This document shows, piece by piece, positions 21,507 to 32,951 of a stretch of DNA of 64,000 nucleotides (position 1 is the stretch's first letter; every line of letters starts with the position of its first letter). This stretch comes from Tenrec ecaudatus. Its lineage: Eukaryota > Chordata > Mammalia > Afrosoricida > Tenrecidae. Made by a program: the position numbers and the translations under genes. Location: positions 87,386,063 through 87,450,062 of the forward strand of contig NC_134545.1 of NCBI RefSeq assembly GCF_050624435.1, read 5' to 3'. A model generated the notes under the pieces. The model ran no database searches. It was not told the DNA's origin and was given only the letters and a program-made list of their open reading frames with translations.

Positions 21507-21699
21507 GACTGAAGTGGCTGGTGTGGGGCGCGCTAATCCACACAGTACCTGGTTCTGCACTTGTCTTGCTTTGTAATTCTATCTGAACTCAGAGCGAGGA
21601 AGAGTAGTTGAGGCTAAATCCCCTGTGTTTGCCAAAGAGAACTGAGATTGCTCAGTATTGGATGATCTAATAAGCAAGATAGGCATAGGGTTATTTGTG

Positions 21700-21990
21700 T
21701 TCATTCATTTATTCCAGGCACCATACTATTCCGTAGTTTCAACCACATCAAGTAGGATTGTACAACTGCTACCAAAATCAATTTCTAAACATCCTTCTAA
21801 AAAAAAACAAAACACATCCTTCTTGAACTCCTTGCTGTTAGTTCCCCTTTACCTCCTCCACCATATGCCTCGCCCCCCCCCCCAAGGAACCCTTATTCTA
21901 GTTGTTGTCTCTATAAATTCATCTATCCTGGGTTTCATAAACCTAAAAACAGAGAGACACAACAGATTCAAGAAGTGACACTTTTAACCA
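21700..21990 (-). repeat. L1-like 3' end relic
   Basis: TTCAACCACATCAAGTAGGA and ATAAATTCATCTATCCTGGG resemble antisense L1 3' sequence. Also seen at 45770. Confidence 0.45.
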
Positions 21991-22221
21991 AGTCCAATAT
22001 ATCATTTTAATCTACTGTAGTCATCTCTCCAATACTCTGTCTGATAACTAGTTGTGCTTATTTATTAGTGTGTAGTAAACAGTTTCACTTTTCTTTTTCT
22101 TCTCTCTCACAATCTGCTTCTGGGAATGGCTGGCACCTGTCGCTCTCCTAACCCCACGGCATCTTCCAACAGAATCAAAACCTCTTTTCAAATTTACAGT
22201 CCCTGGCAGGGACTGGATACC

Positions 22222-22372
22222 CAGGAGGCAAGGTAAGCACGGGCTGACTTATGTTTACTTGTTAGCCTGTAGTGAACAATTCCACATGGGTTGTGGGTCT
22301 CCATGGGTTGTGAAATTGTTCACTGCAGACTATAAGTAAGCACAAGTCAGTCCGTGCTTACCTTCCCTACTG
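22222..22372. repeat. Long imperfect palindrome, hairpin-forming, family unknown
   Basis: The left arm 22222-22286 (AAGGTAAGCACGGGCTGACT ...) is inverted at 22309-22372 (... GTCAGTCCGTGCTTACCTT), with a 22-bp loop. Identity is about 80 percent by eye. It could be a small MITE or an inverted duplication. Confidence 0.7.
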
Positions 22373-23104
22373 AATAATCCACCTGAAACTTCATGATAGT
22401 GATGGTCCTGGCCTTTGCATGGAGGCGGCGTGCAGTGCAGTGGGTAGTTTCCAGGTGGCCCTTTCTCCCACCAAATGACTGGGTAGGACTACACAGGTGA
22501 AGATGGAATGCCTTCCTAACAATGCAGATAAAGTGCATGGTGCCTTGTGGGAGAACAACCATGCAAACGAGGTGTATGGAAACCTAACTAGTGGATTGGT
22601 CCGCTTTGTCATGCTGTTAAAGCTTAAAATGTGCCACCACAAAAGCAGGAAGCAGGGATCACTGCCATCAAAAAGAAGAGGTGGGAGTGGAGCACATCTT
22701 GTAGACCCAAGGTCCTCGTGCTGGGAACCTCCTAGACTCAGAATCCAGCTGTAACTTAGGAGCCAGTGAGAAACAGAAGAAATGGAAGAGAAATGGTGAC
22801 AGTAGAGGCAGTAAAGCCAGGGGATTAGCAGAAGACAGCACAGTGAGCTCCTTAGCCCACGGAGCAAGAGAGCTGAATACTTTCAGGCAGGAGACTTGCT
22901 CGAATTGTGCAGTGGGATGCCTCTGGGCACTCACTGGTAGAGTGAAAGAGCTTTGTAATACTTGCCTGAGCAGGGCAGGGACCAAATGGCCCAAGAGGCC
23001 AAGGACCAGGGGGAGGCCTGCCTGTGGGCACAGATGACAAGAAGCTGTCCTGACCAAAGAACTGTATCCTGAGCCTTTCCTGATCCTGTCCTGGGTACCT
23101 GTTA
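22373..23104. other. No gene recognised
   Basis: Moderately GC-rich sequence with open frames on the minus strand (22867-22391) but no family match. It may be an unrecognised LTR. Confidence 0.4.
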
Positions 23105-23645
23105 AATTGTGAGTGTTGTTGTTAGGTGCCATCAAATTGGTTACAACCCAGAGCAACCTTATTCACAACAGATCAAAATGCTGCTGGGCCCTGTGCCATC
23201 CTCACAATTGTTCTGTTCGAGCCCATTGCTGCAGCGACAGTGTCGCTCCCTCTCCTTGAGGGCCTCTCTCTTGCTGTCCCTCTACCAAACATGATGCCCT
23301 TCTCTAGCAACTGATCCCTCCCGACGATATGCCCAAAGTATGTGTAAGAAGAAATCTTGCCATCCTTGCCTGTAAGGGACACTGACCATACTTCTTCCAA
23401 GGCAGATCGGTTTGTCCTTCTATCCGTCCATGATATTTCAATCTTCTCCTCCAGCACCATCATTCAAATGCACAGATTCTTCTTCGTCTTCTTTATTCAG
23501 TGTCCAACTTTCACACGCATATGAGGCCATTGAAAATTCCATGGCTTGGGTCAGGCGCATCTTAGTCCTCAAAGTAACATCCTTGCTTTTCAGTATTTTA
23601 AAGAAGTCTTTTGCAGTAGATTTAGGTAATGTTTAGCCTCAGACT
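23105..23645 (-). mobile_element. RTE-clade LINE, 3' end
   Basis: It starts (plus view) with GTTGTTGTTAGGTGCCATCA, the reverse of the CTAACAACAAC tail of RTE elements. A minus-strand frame (23463-23173) reads SWTDRRTN and YFGHIVGRDQLLEKGIM, the RTE C-terminal domain. Frameshifts follow upstream. Confidence 0.8.
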
Positions 23646-24462
23646 GTCTACATATATAGTCTATGAGTTCTATGTGGCTACTGTAATGAAGTACCAAACT
23701 CAGCAGGGAAGTAGTGAGTATAGTAGGAGGGACAGGTCAGAATTGGTTAAAAAAAAAAAGTGTAGGTTGCAGGCTTTGTCTGAAGTCTGCCTCAGGAATC
23801 AGCCTTGCGTTGTTGATCTCATTTCCTGAGGGAAGGACTAAGGCCGATTTGTTTTCTGTACATTTGCCTAGGCATCTGTTACCTTATGCAGTACCTGAGA
23901 AAGCTATATCAAAATAATAGAATTATGGACCGTCACAAACGAAGGCACAACTTTTTCCTTCATTCTTATCTTTTCCCACTTTGCCACAGGTTAAGCTAAG
24001 AACAACTCACTCTCTGGGCTCAGCCAGGCTGTAAAATATTCCCATTTGTATTAGACCTGAACTTCTAAAGCTTCTGGTTTGTGGAAGGCTGTGGTGTATA
24101 GTGGGAATTCTAACTCCATTTTGAGCCTTGGTGGACATTCAACCTCCCTTTGGGTTCCAGCTGACCATTAGCTAGCACCACGACAGCTGCCATGCTCTCA
24201 GGCAGCATATGTTGAAAGTACATTACAGCTCCCCTGGCCAGGCTGGGGAGGGGCAGTCTTTGCCTTTAGGGAATTTATCTGGGTGCATCCTTAGTAATTT
24301 ATAGGAGGGGTATTAAGACACACATGGTTTTGAGTCATTACCTTGATCAACAAGTAGCCAGGTTGTTGAAAGGTTCCCAAACCGATCCTATAAATTTTTA
24401 TAATCTGCAATTGTATACGTATGTCTATCATGGCCCATTCCCTACACGTGTCTTCCCACCGT

Positions 24463-24666
24463 GGTGCCCTGGTGGCATAGTGGTAATGAGTTAGGCAGCT
24501 AACCACAAGGTTGGCAGTTCAAAACTGCCAGCTCTTTGGAAGAAAGATGGGGCTTTCTACTCCTAGAAAGTGTTACAGTCTTGGAAACCTACAAGAGCAG
24601 TGCTACTCTGTCCTACAGGGTCGCCACAGGTCAGATTGACTTGATGGCAATGAGTTTGAGTTTGGA
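24463..24666 (+). repeat. AfroSINE, well preserved
   Basis: It is full length from GGTGCCCTGGTGGCATAGTG to TTGATGGCAATGAGTTTGAG. It is one of the least diverged copies in the window. Confidence 0.92.
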
Positions 24667-24758
24667 GTAGTCTTACTTTTGAGAGTGATTAATTGATCTG
24701 CCGCCATTAATGGTTTTGTGATTATTTTCTTTGTTTTTTATGGTCTAAAATTAGCCAT

Positions 24759-24962
24759 AGGAGCCTTGGTGTAGTGGGTTATGCCTTGGGCTGCTAACCA
24801 CAAGGTCAGCAGTTCAAAACTGCTAGCCACTCTGTAGGAGAAATCGAGACTTTTCTAATTCAGTAAAGAGTTACGGTCTTAGAAATCTACAAAGACAGTT
24901 CTTTCATGCCCTGTAGGGTCACTTGAGTCAGAATCAACTCAACAGCCATGAGTTTTTGGTCT
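24759..24962 (+). repeat. AfroSINE
   Basis: AGGAGCCTTGGTGTAGTGGG to CAACAGCCATGAGTTTTTGG; full length, head to tail with the previous copy. Confidence 0.9.
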
Positions 24963-25268
24963 TTAGTCCCATGGCTGTGACTCCTTTGGACACTCTTAGG
25001 GCTTTTTGCTGTCTCTCTCCCTTGTCTGGATGCTTTGTCTATGTCCTATATACAACTTAATAAAGGAGTTTTCTATAAAAGGTTTGTATTTGAGGTTATT
25101 TTGTGCTAGAAAACTCTAGAGGAACTTGCCTGCTACAAATGAAGCATTGTTCTCTGCCATGGACTTTGCATCTGTTCATTTAATTTACAAACACTGATGG
25201 AGTTCATGACTGGGTCTGCACTGGATATGTTCTTGTTCTTAGTTGCTTTCATGTCTATTCTGACGCAT

Positions 25269-25470
25269 GAACTCCCTGCCATTGAGACAATTCTGATTCA
25301 TAATGACCCCCTTAGAACACAGTAAAACTGTCCCTTTGGGTTTCTGAGGCTGTAAATCTTCCAGAGGCAAAAAGCCTCATCTTTCTCCCATGGAACAGCT
25401 GGTGAGTTCAAACTGCTGACCTTTTAGTTGGCACCCTAAATAGTAACCCATGACACCCAACGGGGCTCCC
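25269..25470 (-). repeat. AfroSINE
   Basis: GAACTCCCTGCCATTGAGAC to CACCCAACGGGGCTCCC; full length. Confidence 0.88.
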
Positions 25471-25598
25471 AATCTCAGCAATCAGTTATTGTAGAGACTT
25501 TTTAAAAAGACCTGGTATGCCAAAGAAAAGGCTGCAAATATAATAGGAGGGATCAAGCACGCAAATAATAAACCAGTGAATTACATGCACTTTGTGGG

Positions 25599-25776
25599 AG
25601 AAGCCCTGGTGGTGTAGTGGTTATGGATCAGGCTGTGATCTGAAAAGTCAGCAGTTGGAAACCACCTTAAGAGAAAGACGACTTTCTACTCTTAAAAAGT
25701 TTTAACAGTCTTGGAAACTGAAAAAGGCAGTTCTATAGAGTCACTAAGTGTCTGTATTGACTCAATGGTAGTGAGT
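25599..25776 (+). repeat. AfroSINE
   Basis: AGAAGCCCTGGTGGTGTAGT to TTGACTCAATGGTAGTGAGT, with small internal deletions. Confidence 0.88.
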
Positions 25777-25779
25777 AAA

Positions 25780-26165
25780 AAATGTACTTTGTGATAAATG
25801 TTGTGTGAACCCAGAAGAAGAAACAGGGTGGAAGATAGGATAAGTGTATAAATGCAGGGAAGTATGTTGTAGCAGAGCATGTTAGAGTGAGTGGTGTATT
25901 GTGGGGGCGGGGGAGGCCAATGTACTGGTGGAAGGTGGGAAAAAGAAATCAAGGATCAGGTTACAGAGAGGGACACAGAGCAGTTTGGACTATATATTCT
26001 TGCAGAAGTGTTTGAAGAGGGGAAGACAGGGCATTATGATTGGTTTTATGTGGTACAGCACTATTGCTGTGCTATGTGGAAAGAATTTGAGCGGGAGGAG
26101 TTGGCAACAGAGAGGCCATTTTTATTTAACCAGAAGATGAGAGCATGTATTGAAGCAATCATGGA
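25780..26165 (+). repeat. Probable L2 3' relic
   Basis: Purine-rich 3'-end style sequence (GAAGAAACAGGGTGGAAGAT; AGAAGATGAGAGCATGTATT) resembles the far L2 3' region. Assignment is weak. Confidence 0.35.
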
Positions 26166-26166
26166 A

Positions 26167-26335
26167 GCTGGGCTTTGGGGCTGTTGACAGTCAGCTGCTA
26201 ATCGAAAGGTTGGGGGTTCAGGTCATAGAAAGGTCTGGTGCTGCATCTTCAAAGAACCAGCCATTGAAAACCCTAAATGGCACAATCTATTTGGAAAACC
26301 ATCGTGTCACTAATAATTGATATCAACTGGGTTAT
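26167..26335 (+). repeat. AfroSINE, second subfamily
   Basis: TGCTAATCGAAAGGTTGGGG and AGCCATTGAAAACCCTAAAT identify it. It ends 740 bp before the WBP1L ATG. Confidence 0.72.
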
Positions 26336-26779
26336 TGATGTTAAGATTGAGTCATAGAATTTTGTCTCTGTAACTTGTGACAAAGGACTGGGTCTTGGGT
26401 AAAGGACTTCAAAAGGACCCCTGAACTGCTGCTTCTTGGTCAGTTTGGGACAACGAAAGAGACCCTACTGAAGCTGTGCTTCAAGACAAAAAAAAAAAAA
26501 GCAACCCTAAGACTTTAAATTGCAACTGTTTTCTAAGCACATTCGATTACCTTCTGGAAATAACTTTCCAACACGCCTGGGAAATACCATACCACTCTCG
26601 TCTTCTTGGCTGCCCTGTGACCTAATACTTCCGCCACGCTCAATATGGCTGCATCAGAATTCAGCTTTCCCCTGCACCTTCTGGGCGACCACGCCTTCTG
26701 AAATGAGTTATTTCCGCCACTCTCTGCGAAACGGGTCACCTTTTATAGGGCCTTGCAACACTCAAGACGGCCTGGCTTC

Positions 26780-27075
26780 CTTCTACTTTTCATTGGCTGG
26801 GTCGCTCTAGTCGTCTGTCTTCATAGGTGGACTTCGCTTTGATTGACAGTTATTTTGACCAATAGACAAAGAGCAGGAGCCAATGAAGCGCTGGAACTGG
26901 AGCTCCGCCCCTGTGTCTGGGAGGGTTTTTAGGTGGGGCGGGGTGGAGCCGAGCCGGAAGCGGGAGGGGAGAGTGAAACAGGAAAAGACTGGAAGAAGGA
27001 AGAAGAGGGAAGAGGAGAGGGAGGAGGAGGAGGGTGGTGGCGGCGCCGTGGCGGAGGAGCAGGAGCAGGAGGGGG
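26780..27075 (+). promoter_or_regulatory. WBP1L: WBP1L promoter with CpG-rich 5' UTR
   Basis: GC- and CpG-rich DNA precedes the WBP1L ATG. CCAAT boxes are at 26859-26863 and 26880-26884, with an inverted ATTGG at 26792-26796. An inverted GC box (CCGCCC) is at 26905-26910 and GGGGCGGGG at 26935-26943. I see no TATA box. A purine-rich stretch, 26944-27060, probably forms the 5' UTR. This is a CpG-island, housekeeping-type promoter; the start site is inferred to lie near 26900-26960. Confidence 0.7.
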
Positions 27076-27165
27076 ATGGAGAGGAGAAGGCTCCTGGGAG
27101 GCATGGCGCTCCTGCTCCTCCAGGCGCTGCCCAGCCCCCTGTCAGCCAGGGCTGAGCCCCCACAG
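27076..27165 (+). CDS. WBP1L: WBP1L coding exon 1 (isoform with signal-like N-terminus)
   Basis: WBP1L (WW domain-binding protein 1-like; OPAL1) is a single-pass membrane adaptor that binds WW-domain ubiquitin ligases through PPxY motifs. This exon gives 30 residues, beginning MERRRLLGGMALLLL and ending ARAEPPQ. It holds a charged N-terminus and a leucine-rich hydrophobic core, so it resembles a signal peptide. The sequence matches what I recall of human isoform 1 almost residue for residue. The ATG context is GGGGGATGG. The exon ends in phase 0 at donor GTAAGG (27166). Exon 2 (start DKEACVG in human, from memory) was not found in the window, so the intron runs past 64000. Confidence 0.92.
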
Positions 27166-28309
27166 GTAAGGGGGAGGGGGCGTCCGTGCCCAGCTTTGGG
27201 CTCGGGGGTCGTCGAGGCCTGACTGGGGAGGGCCGGAGAAGGCGTCGCCACCAGGCTTGAGGGGGTCTGAAGGAATGTCGTCGCCAAGAGTGGAAGGGTC
27301 TCAAGAAGGGGGCTCATGCCTGGCGTTGGGGGACGGGGGCACCTAAAGGGGCGCCGTTGTTTATCTGCTGGGCCATCTGTGGCGCGTTTGGTGTCAGGGG
27401 GTTGAAGAGGCATGGTGCCAAGCGAACGAGGGGTCTTTTCGACGACAGTTAGGCCAGGTGGGCTGGGGTGACTGTGACTGCACAGTGGTGGTGTGCAGGG
27501 GCATGTGGGGCGCCTTCGTGCCCCCCTGTGGGGCAGGTCTGTGAGACAGCGATGCCACATGCCTGTCTCTATGTAGGGAGGCATAGAAAGTTTGGGGCTG
27601 GACTCGGGGAGGAGAGGTGCCAGGGTATTTATTTCAAGCTGCACGGGGTAAAGTTCTGAGGGCATCTGAGCTCCATTTTTAATGGGTGAAGCCAGGCGCT
27701 CTTGGTGGTTGGAAGGCAGGACTCTTGGAAGACAGGTGGAATGTGATAGACTGGAGCCCCTCAGGAGGAAGGTCACCCGAGAACTGGAACAAGCTCTTGC
27801 TGTTAGGCAGACTGGTTTGGGAGACCAAGTCTCTGCGGCAGATCTGGGCCAGCCCAGAGCTTTTGGAGCAAACGATGGTGCTGATGCCAAATAGGGCAGC
27901 CCACGGAGCACCCCAGCTTTTCTTGCTGGGTGGCTTGCTTTTTACCCAAGCCCAAGAGCTGGCTTGTGCTGATTCTAGCACCGGCTGGCATTTCGAAACC
28001 CTAATGGGAGCGTTTGCTCCTCGTGCCAAGTTGGGTGGGGTGCAGTAAGTGGGAATCACCCCTCCTTCCCTTGCATTTGGCAAGGCTCTACCGGTCTGTT
28101 TTCTTCACTCTCTGCCCCCTTTCCTGCCTTTTCGGAAAGCCATACACACCGAGCAGAGCGGCAGAATCTGGGCAGTTAGTGCTTAAACCCAATGGGGTGA
28201 CCAAGATAGAAGCAGAGTGCCAGGCCAAGGAGACTTTCCTCATGAGTTTTTGGGCTGTCTTTTCATAAGCGCATCCTGCTTTGTCCATTAGTATCCCTCT
28301 CTCACTCTT
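27166..28309 (+). other. WBP1L first intron, CpG-rich start, otherwise no gene
   Basis: CpG-rich DNA continues to about 27450 as the downstream half of the island. After that I see ordinary unique sequence without repeat or coding signal. Long open frames on both strands here reflect base composition. Confidence 0.5.
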
Positions 28310-28745
28310 TTAATGAGGTGAAATCCTCATAACATAATGCAAACTCTTTTAAAGTGTGTAATGCAGTGGCATTTAGGACTTTCACAGTGTGGTACAACCT
28401 CCACCTCTATCTAATGTCAAACATTTTCATTCTCCCGTCCCTCCCAAAAAATCTGTACCCATTATGTAGTTAATCTCCACGTCCATCTACCTATGCCAAC
28501 CTCCAGCAGCCACCAATGTCTTTCTCTGTGGGTTGACCTATTCTGCTAATGTCTTCTAAATGGGATCCTGTGGTCTGTGAGCTTCTGTGTAGGGCTTTCG
28601 CAAGTAACATACAGTTTCAGAAGTTCATCCACATGGTCACATCCACATCCTTCATTCAGATGCCTGAGTAATATTCCATTGCATGGATATACCACCATGT
28701 GTGTGTCCCCGGGGAGCAGCCTCTATAGGAAATATCAATTTTCTC
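28310..28745 (-). repeat. L1 3' end relic
   Basis: TGTGTAATGCAGTGGCATTT, CTGTACCCATTATGTAGTTA and GAGTAATATTCCATTGCATG are antisense L1 3' UTR in order. Confidence 0.75.
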
Positions 28746-30255
28746 CCTCAGAATCTATATCTATTTAGAAATAACATGTGGAAGGACTACATTTTCTGGC
28801 CCCATAAATTCCCTTTTCCTAGGGCCGTGATCCTTTAGTTGCGACTTTTGTTGGGGAGGTCCTTTGTTTTCCTAGTTAAAATCATAAACTGGAAGGAAAA
28901 ATCCATTTTCTTTTTCTATTAGAAAAGTTATAACTCTCAGCACTGGCCAAGTTCAGGATAGTAGTAGAACGTAATAGACTGGAATACAAATCTTAGCAAT
29001 AAACCAAACTAGTTGCCTTTGAGTTGATTCCTGCTCACTAGTTGCCTTTGAGTTGACCAGTGTCTTCATGGTGCCAGATAGGAAGGAACTGTGCCCCACA
29101 AACTTTTCAGGGGCTGATGGTTTTGGAAGTAGAGCACCAGGTTTTTTCTCTCAAGTACTTCTGAGCAGACCTGAGCTGATACTTTTCTCTTGCAATGCTT
29201 TATTTTTGTAAATTCCTCTAAAAGATCTGGGTCCCCAATAGCCAGTGGATACTGTTGTTAGGGCAGTTGATGTAGGAATGTGTTTCTGGTTTTGCAAGGC
29301 AGCTGGAAGTAGAGTGGGGTGGTGGTGGTAGTGGTGTACGCGCATGCGCGCGTGTGGGCTGGGCCAATGGATTGCTGTACCCGGATGGAGAGCTTCAGTG
29401 CGGCTCAGAGTTAATGATGGGCAGCCGACCCACTTCTTCAGCAGGAGGAAGCATGAACATGATCCGGCTGGAATGTGGAGGCCTGGGAGGTGGTGAGGGG
29501 CTGTGGAAGGAGATCCCCACCCGCCAACGCCCTCACTGTAGTTTGTCAGCCTTGGGCTGCTTTCTCTCTGGCGCTTCCAGTACTTTTGGGGGGACAAATT
29601 GGCTTTTGTACTTTGTTCCAGTTGGATGGATAGCATTGACCAACAGCTGTTATGTGGTTACGGTTCTTGTAGCAGAGAGAAAGTGCTTGTATTAAGTCTC
29701 CTTCTTCTTGGCCCCCCTGTGTGTCCCCCAACCTTGATCCCTCCATCTACCCCTATCCCTGGCTCTCTTCAGGATGTACTGGATATCTGTGGTGAGTTTT
29801 GTGTTTTGAATTTTAACCTTTGGAATGAAAGTTACTACATAATTATTAACTCCAAAGCATTCACGATTTAGTTGGTTTTTGGCTTGTGGAAATCAGTAAG
29901 CACATACACATGTACATAGACACACACACTCCAAAAAAACAAACGCTAGGAACGATTTTGGTATAGGATGTACTTCAGTTATTCACTGCCCTTATTTCAA
30001 CAAGTGGCTTCCAGTTACCCCTGAGGTAGCTCATTCCAGTGTCAAAAAATGGCCAGAATGCCTCAGTGCATTTGCTTCCTGAAATGGCCTTGTCCAGTAC
30101 AATTGCCCTTTAGCTACACACTTGGTTTCAGAAATAGGTGACAATAGACGGCTTGTTTTGTCCGTGGCCACTTCTCCACCGGAACAGCCATTTCTCATTA
30201 TCCAGGTCCAGCTCATTCTGGGATCAGGAATTTAGACTTAATCTCTCCTACAGGT
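28746..30255. other. WBP1L intron, no gene
   Basis: A short direct duplication ACTAGTTGCCTTTGAGTTGA occurs at about 29008 and 29037; CG-alternating DNA (GCGCATGCGCGCGTG) lies near 29340. Nothing else is supported. Confidence 0.45.
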
Positions 30256-30443
30256 TGCTGCCCTCGTGGTGCTGTGGCCTAGGCATTGAGCTCCTAACCA
30301 CAAGGTGGGTGGTTCAAACCTACCAGCTGCTCTGCAGGAGAAAGATGAGACTGACTGTCCCCATGAAGATCTATAGTCTCAGAAACCCTGCATAGAGTAC
30401 CTGGGTCGGAATTGGCTTGATGCCAGCGTGTTAGTCTTTGAGG
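30256..30443 (+). repeat. AfroSINE
   Basis: TGCTGCCCTCGTGGTGCTGT head to GTCGGAATTGGCTTGATGCC tail. Confidence 0.85.
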
Positions 30444-30667
30444 TTTTGTTTGTTTTTTAGAAGGTCACTGCGACTCACAGATATGATTTCTGGAATCAGT
30501 AACGCACGGTGGCATCTTCAAAAAGTGAGGCCTTGACATTTGTCTCTTCCAAGTAAATTATGATCCACATACACCAAATTTCTTCATAATTGTTCCTTCA
30601 CATTCACCACAGAGTGTAACTGTTTTGTTTAAAATAAAGTGCTAATTTAACCCAGGAAAACAAACAG

Positions 30668-30668
<1 letters not shown>

Positions 30669-30702
<34 letters not shown>
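30669..30702. repeat. (TG)17 microsatellite
   Basis: Uninterrupted TG dinucleotides, WBP1L intron. Confidence 0.95.
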
Positions 30703-30703
<1 letters not shown>

Positions 30704-31624
30704 CATTTGGCTTCCCTTGGCTTTTCAACAGCTGATAATTTGGAACTAGGCTGCCAGATCTTTTCTTTGGAGATTCTTCTGGATGAACAAGACTTCCATC
30801 TTTCAGGTAGCAACTGAACACATTTGCCCTACTCAGGGATCAAAGTTTGAATGGAATTGTCTTTTTTCATAAGATGGCACAAATCTTCAGAAACACAGCC
30901 CTTATCTTTTTTCCCCCAAACTTCAAACTTTGAGTTGGATGGAGCCCCAACTGCTTCGCGTGGTTTTGCACCACACCCCTCAGTAGGTACTGCTTGCTGC
31001 TTCCTACCTTTGCTCCCCCATTTTCTGCCTAGGAGCCCTGTGCAACTCTGTCTCTTTTCTTCCCAGTTGAGTAAATTGGTTCATCACTCGCTGCAGGGGG
31101 AGGGAATTCACACCCTTTGGGGAACCAGGGGACACCTCAGGGAGAAGAGGTTTGAAAGAACCTATTATAGGTCCTTTGGATATAAGTGATCTGGACAGAT
31201 GGTTGAAGGAGGTGAGGGTTGGATTGGATACTGTCGGGAAACCAAGTCGATTGTTTGCTTTGGGTGTCTTTTGGCGGGAAAAATGTTTTTTGTTGTTGGT
31301 GATGAGCTACTCCTGTTTCTTGTAAGTGACATTTTCAGTACAGTCACCCCCATTTCTTGTAGGATGGGGTACAGGAGACTTCCAGATCCGAATCCTTTAT
31401 TTTCTTAGAGAGCATTTGTCTAAAGTCACCTTCAGTTTCTGTCAGTCCTTCAGCAGACTCTTGCTGAAATGTCACTCTTTGCAGCAGGATGTTGCTAGGC
31501 CCTGGGACCGCTATTGTATATAACCGCAATACTAACTGCTAATCCTGTGGGGCATATCTATGCAGATTTGTAATTTGTAGGACTGTAAATGGGCTGAAAC
31601 GGAGGGAAATGAATAGCGTTATTT
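30703..31624. other. WBP1L intron, nothing recognised
   Basis: Unique-looking sequence with no repeat or exon signal that I can support. Confidence 0.4.
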
Positions 31625-31905
31625 CTTAGAAGAAAGATGATGCAAATGCACCCTGGAAGTGAGGAGCACGAGACTTGGTCACACTTACTTCGGGGACTCC
31701 GTCAGGGAAGACCTATTGCTAGAAAAAGGTATGTCTGGGAAAGTAGAGGGTTAGCCAGAATGAGGGAACCACCCTCCAGGAGGTGGACTGTCCATGGTAA
31801 CCTGAACAAGGGACTCAGACTTACTGAAGAACGTGGAGAGGACAGAGTGGTACACAGCCTTTTATTGGGTTTCCACCAACACAACCACAACTAACAACAA
31901 CAGCT
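31625..31905 (+). mobile_element. RTE-clade LINE, 3' end
   Basis: Degenerate plus-strand C-terminal region (GGAAAGTAGAGGGTTAGCCA) ending in AACTAACAACAACAGC, the family tail. It lies in the WBP1L intron. Confidence 0.65.
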
Positions 31906-31911
31906 TGTTGT

Positions 31912-32112
31912 TTGGATGCACTGTGTTTCAGTTATCCGTTCTTTCATTGGTGGATGCCTGGGCTCTTCCCTCTTTGTAGCTATTGTGAATAATGCCGTTG
32001 TGAACACCGGTGTACACGTTTTTGTGTGGATAAACGTGCCCATCTCTCTCGCCTAGATACCTGGCAGTGATATTGCTGGGTACGGTAACTCTAGCCTTTT
32101 TGAGGCATATTT
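31912..32112 (-). repeat. L1 3' end relic
   Basis: GCTATTGTGAATAATGCCGT and CCTGGCAGTGATATTGCTGG. Confidence 0.7.
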
Positions 32113-32224
32113 AATTTTAATTGAAAGCAAATAGCTACATGTAACGAATAGCTGAGTGTGGACAAGGCAAATCTAAAAGCTTTCCAGCTGTAGGCCTCAG
32201 GTGCAGTCTAGCTGAGTGGTGCAG

Positions 32225-32362
32225 TGATGGGCTCCGGGTCATAGTTAAGTGCTAAGCCAAGCTCCTCTACTTACTTTCCTTGAGCAAATTCCTTAACCTC
32301 TTTGTGCTTTGTTCCCTTTGTCTCCCAAATAGGAATACTAGTAGTACCTTAAAGGGTTGTCG
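32225..32362 (+). repeat. MIR SINE
   Basis: TTGAGCAAATTCCTTAACCT, CCAAATAGGAATACTAGTAG and TACCTTAAAGGGTTGTCGGG are clear MIR core sequence. Confidence 0.8.
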
Positions 32363-32365
32363 GGA

Positions 32366-32575
32366 GGGACTCTGGGTGGGGTAGTTGTTAAAGCACTCAG
32401 CTGTCAGCCGAAAGGTTGTTGGTTCGAGCCCAACCACCACTCCCCAGGTGAAAGAAAGATGTGGCAGTGTGACCCATCAAGATTTACAACCTTAGAAACC
32501 CTACTGAACCCATTTACTCTGTGCTATAGGATTGTATGAAGTGGACGTCACTGCACGGAGTTCATTTTTACCCCT
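32366..32575 (+). repeat. AfroSINE
   Basis: GGGACTCTGGGTGGGGTAGT, TTGGTTCGAGCCCAACCACC and CTATAGGATTGTATGAAGTG. It follows a MIR directly. Confidence 0.83.
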
Positions 32576-32780
32576 GAGGACATTTACCTGCGTCTGGAGA
32601 CCTTTTTGAGATGCTCCTGGCATCCACTGGGTGGACTCCAGGGATGCTGTTTAACCGCCTACAGTGCGCACATCACCCCCCACCCCACCCCCTATAGCAC
32701 AGAATTGTCCAGCCCCCATGTCGGCAGTGCTGAGAAAACCTGGTTCAGAGGTGCCTGCTATCTTAAACTTTAAAAATATA

Positions 32781-32951
32781 CAACCAAGGCTGTTGCCAGC
32801 AAGTCACTTCTGACTGAGTAAAACCATTTCCTAGGGATTTTCACCGGTCGGCTCGGTGGAAACACGTTGCTAGGCTTCTGGTTGGGTTTGAACTGCCAAC
32901 CTTTAGGTCAGTAGTCGAGCACAAACCTTTTGCAGTGTCCAGAGATCCCTT
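32781..32951 (-). repeat. AfroSINE, second subfamily
   Basis: GTTGCCAGCAAGTCACTTCT tail, GTTGGGTTTGAACTGCCAAC centre, GTCCAGAGATCCCTT head. Confidence 0.75.

Larger units (their letters stand above)
23646..25268. other. Intergenic, two AfroSINEs, possible LTR relic
   Basis: Outside the SINEs I see no gene. AATAAAGGAGTTTTCTATAA near 25059 is a polyadenylation-like signal that could end an old LTR. Confidence 0.35.

Noticed and set aside
22391..22867. 158-codon minus-strand frame
   Set aside because: Low-complexity hydrophobic translation and no family signature; probably part of an unrecognised repeat.
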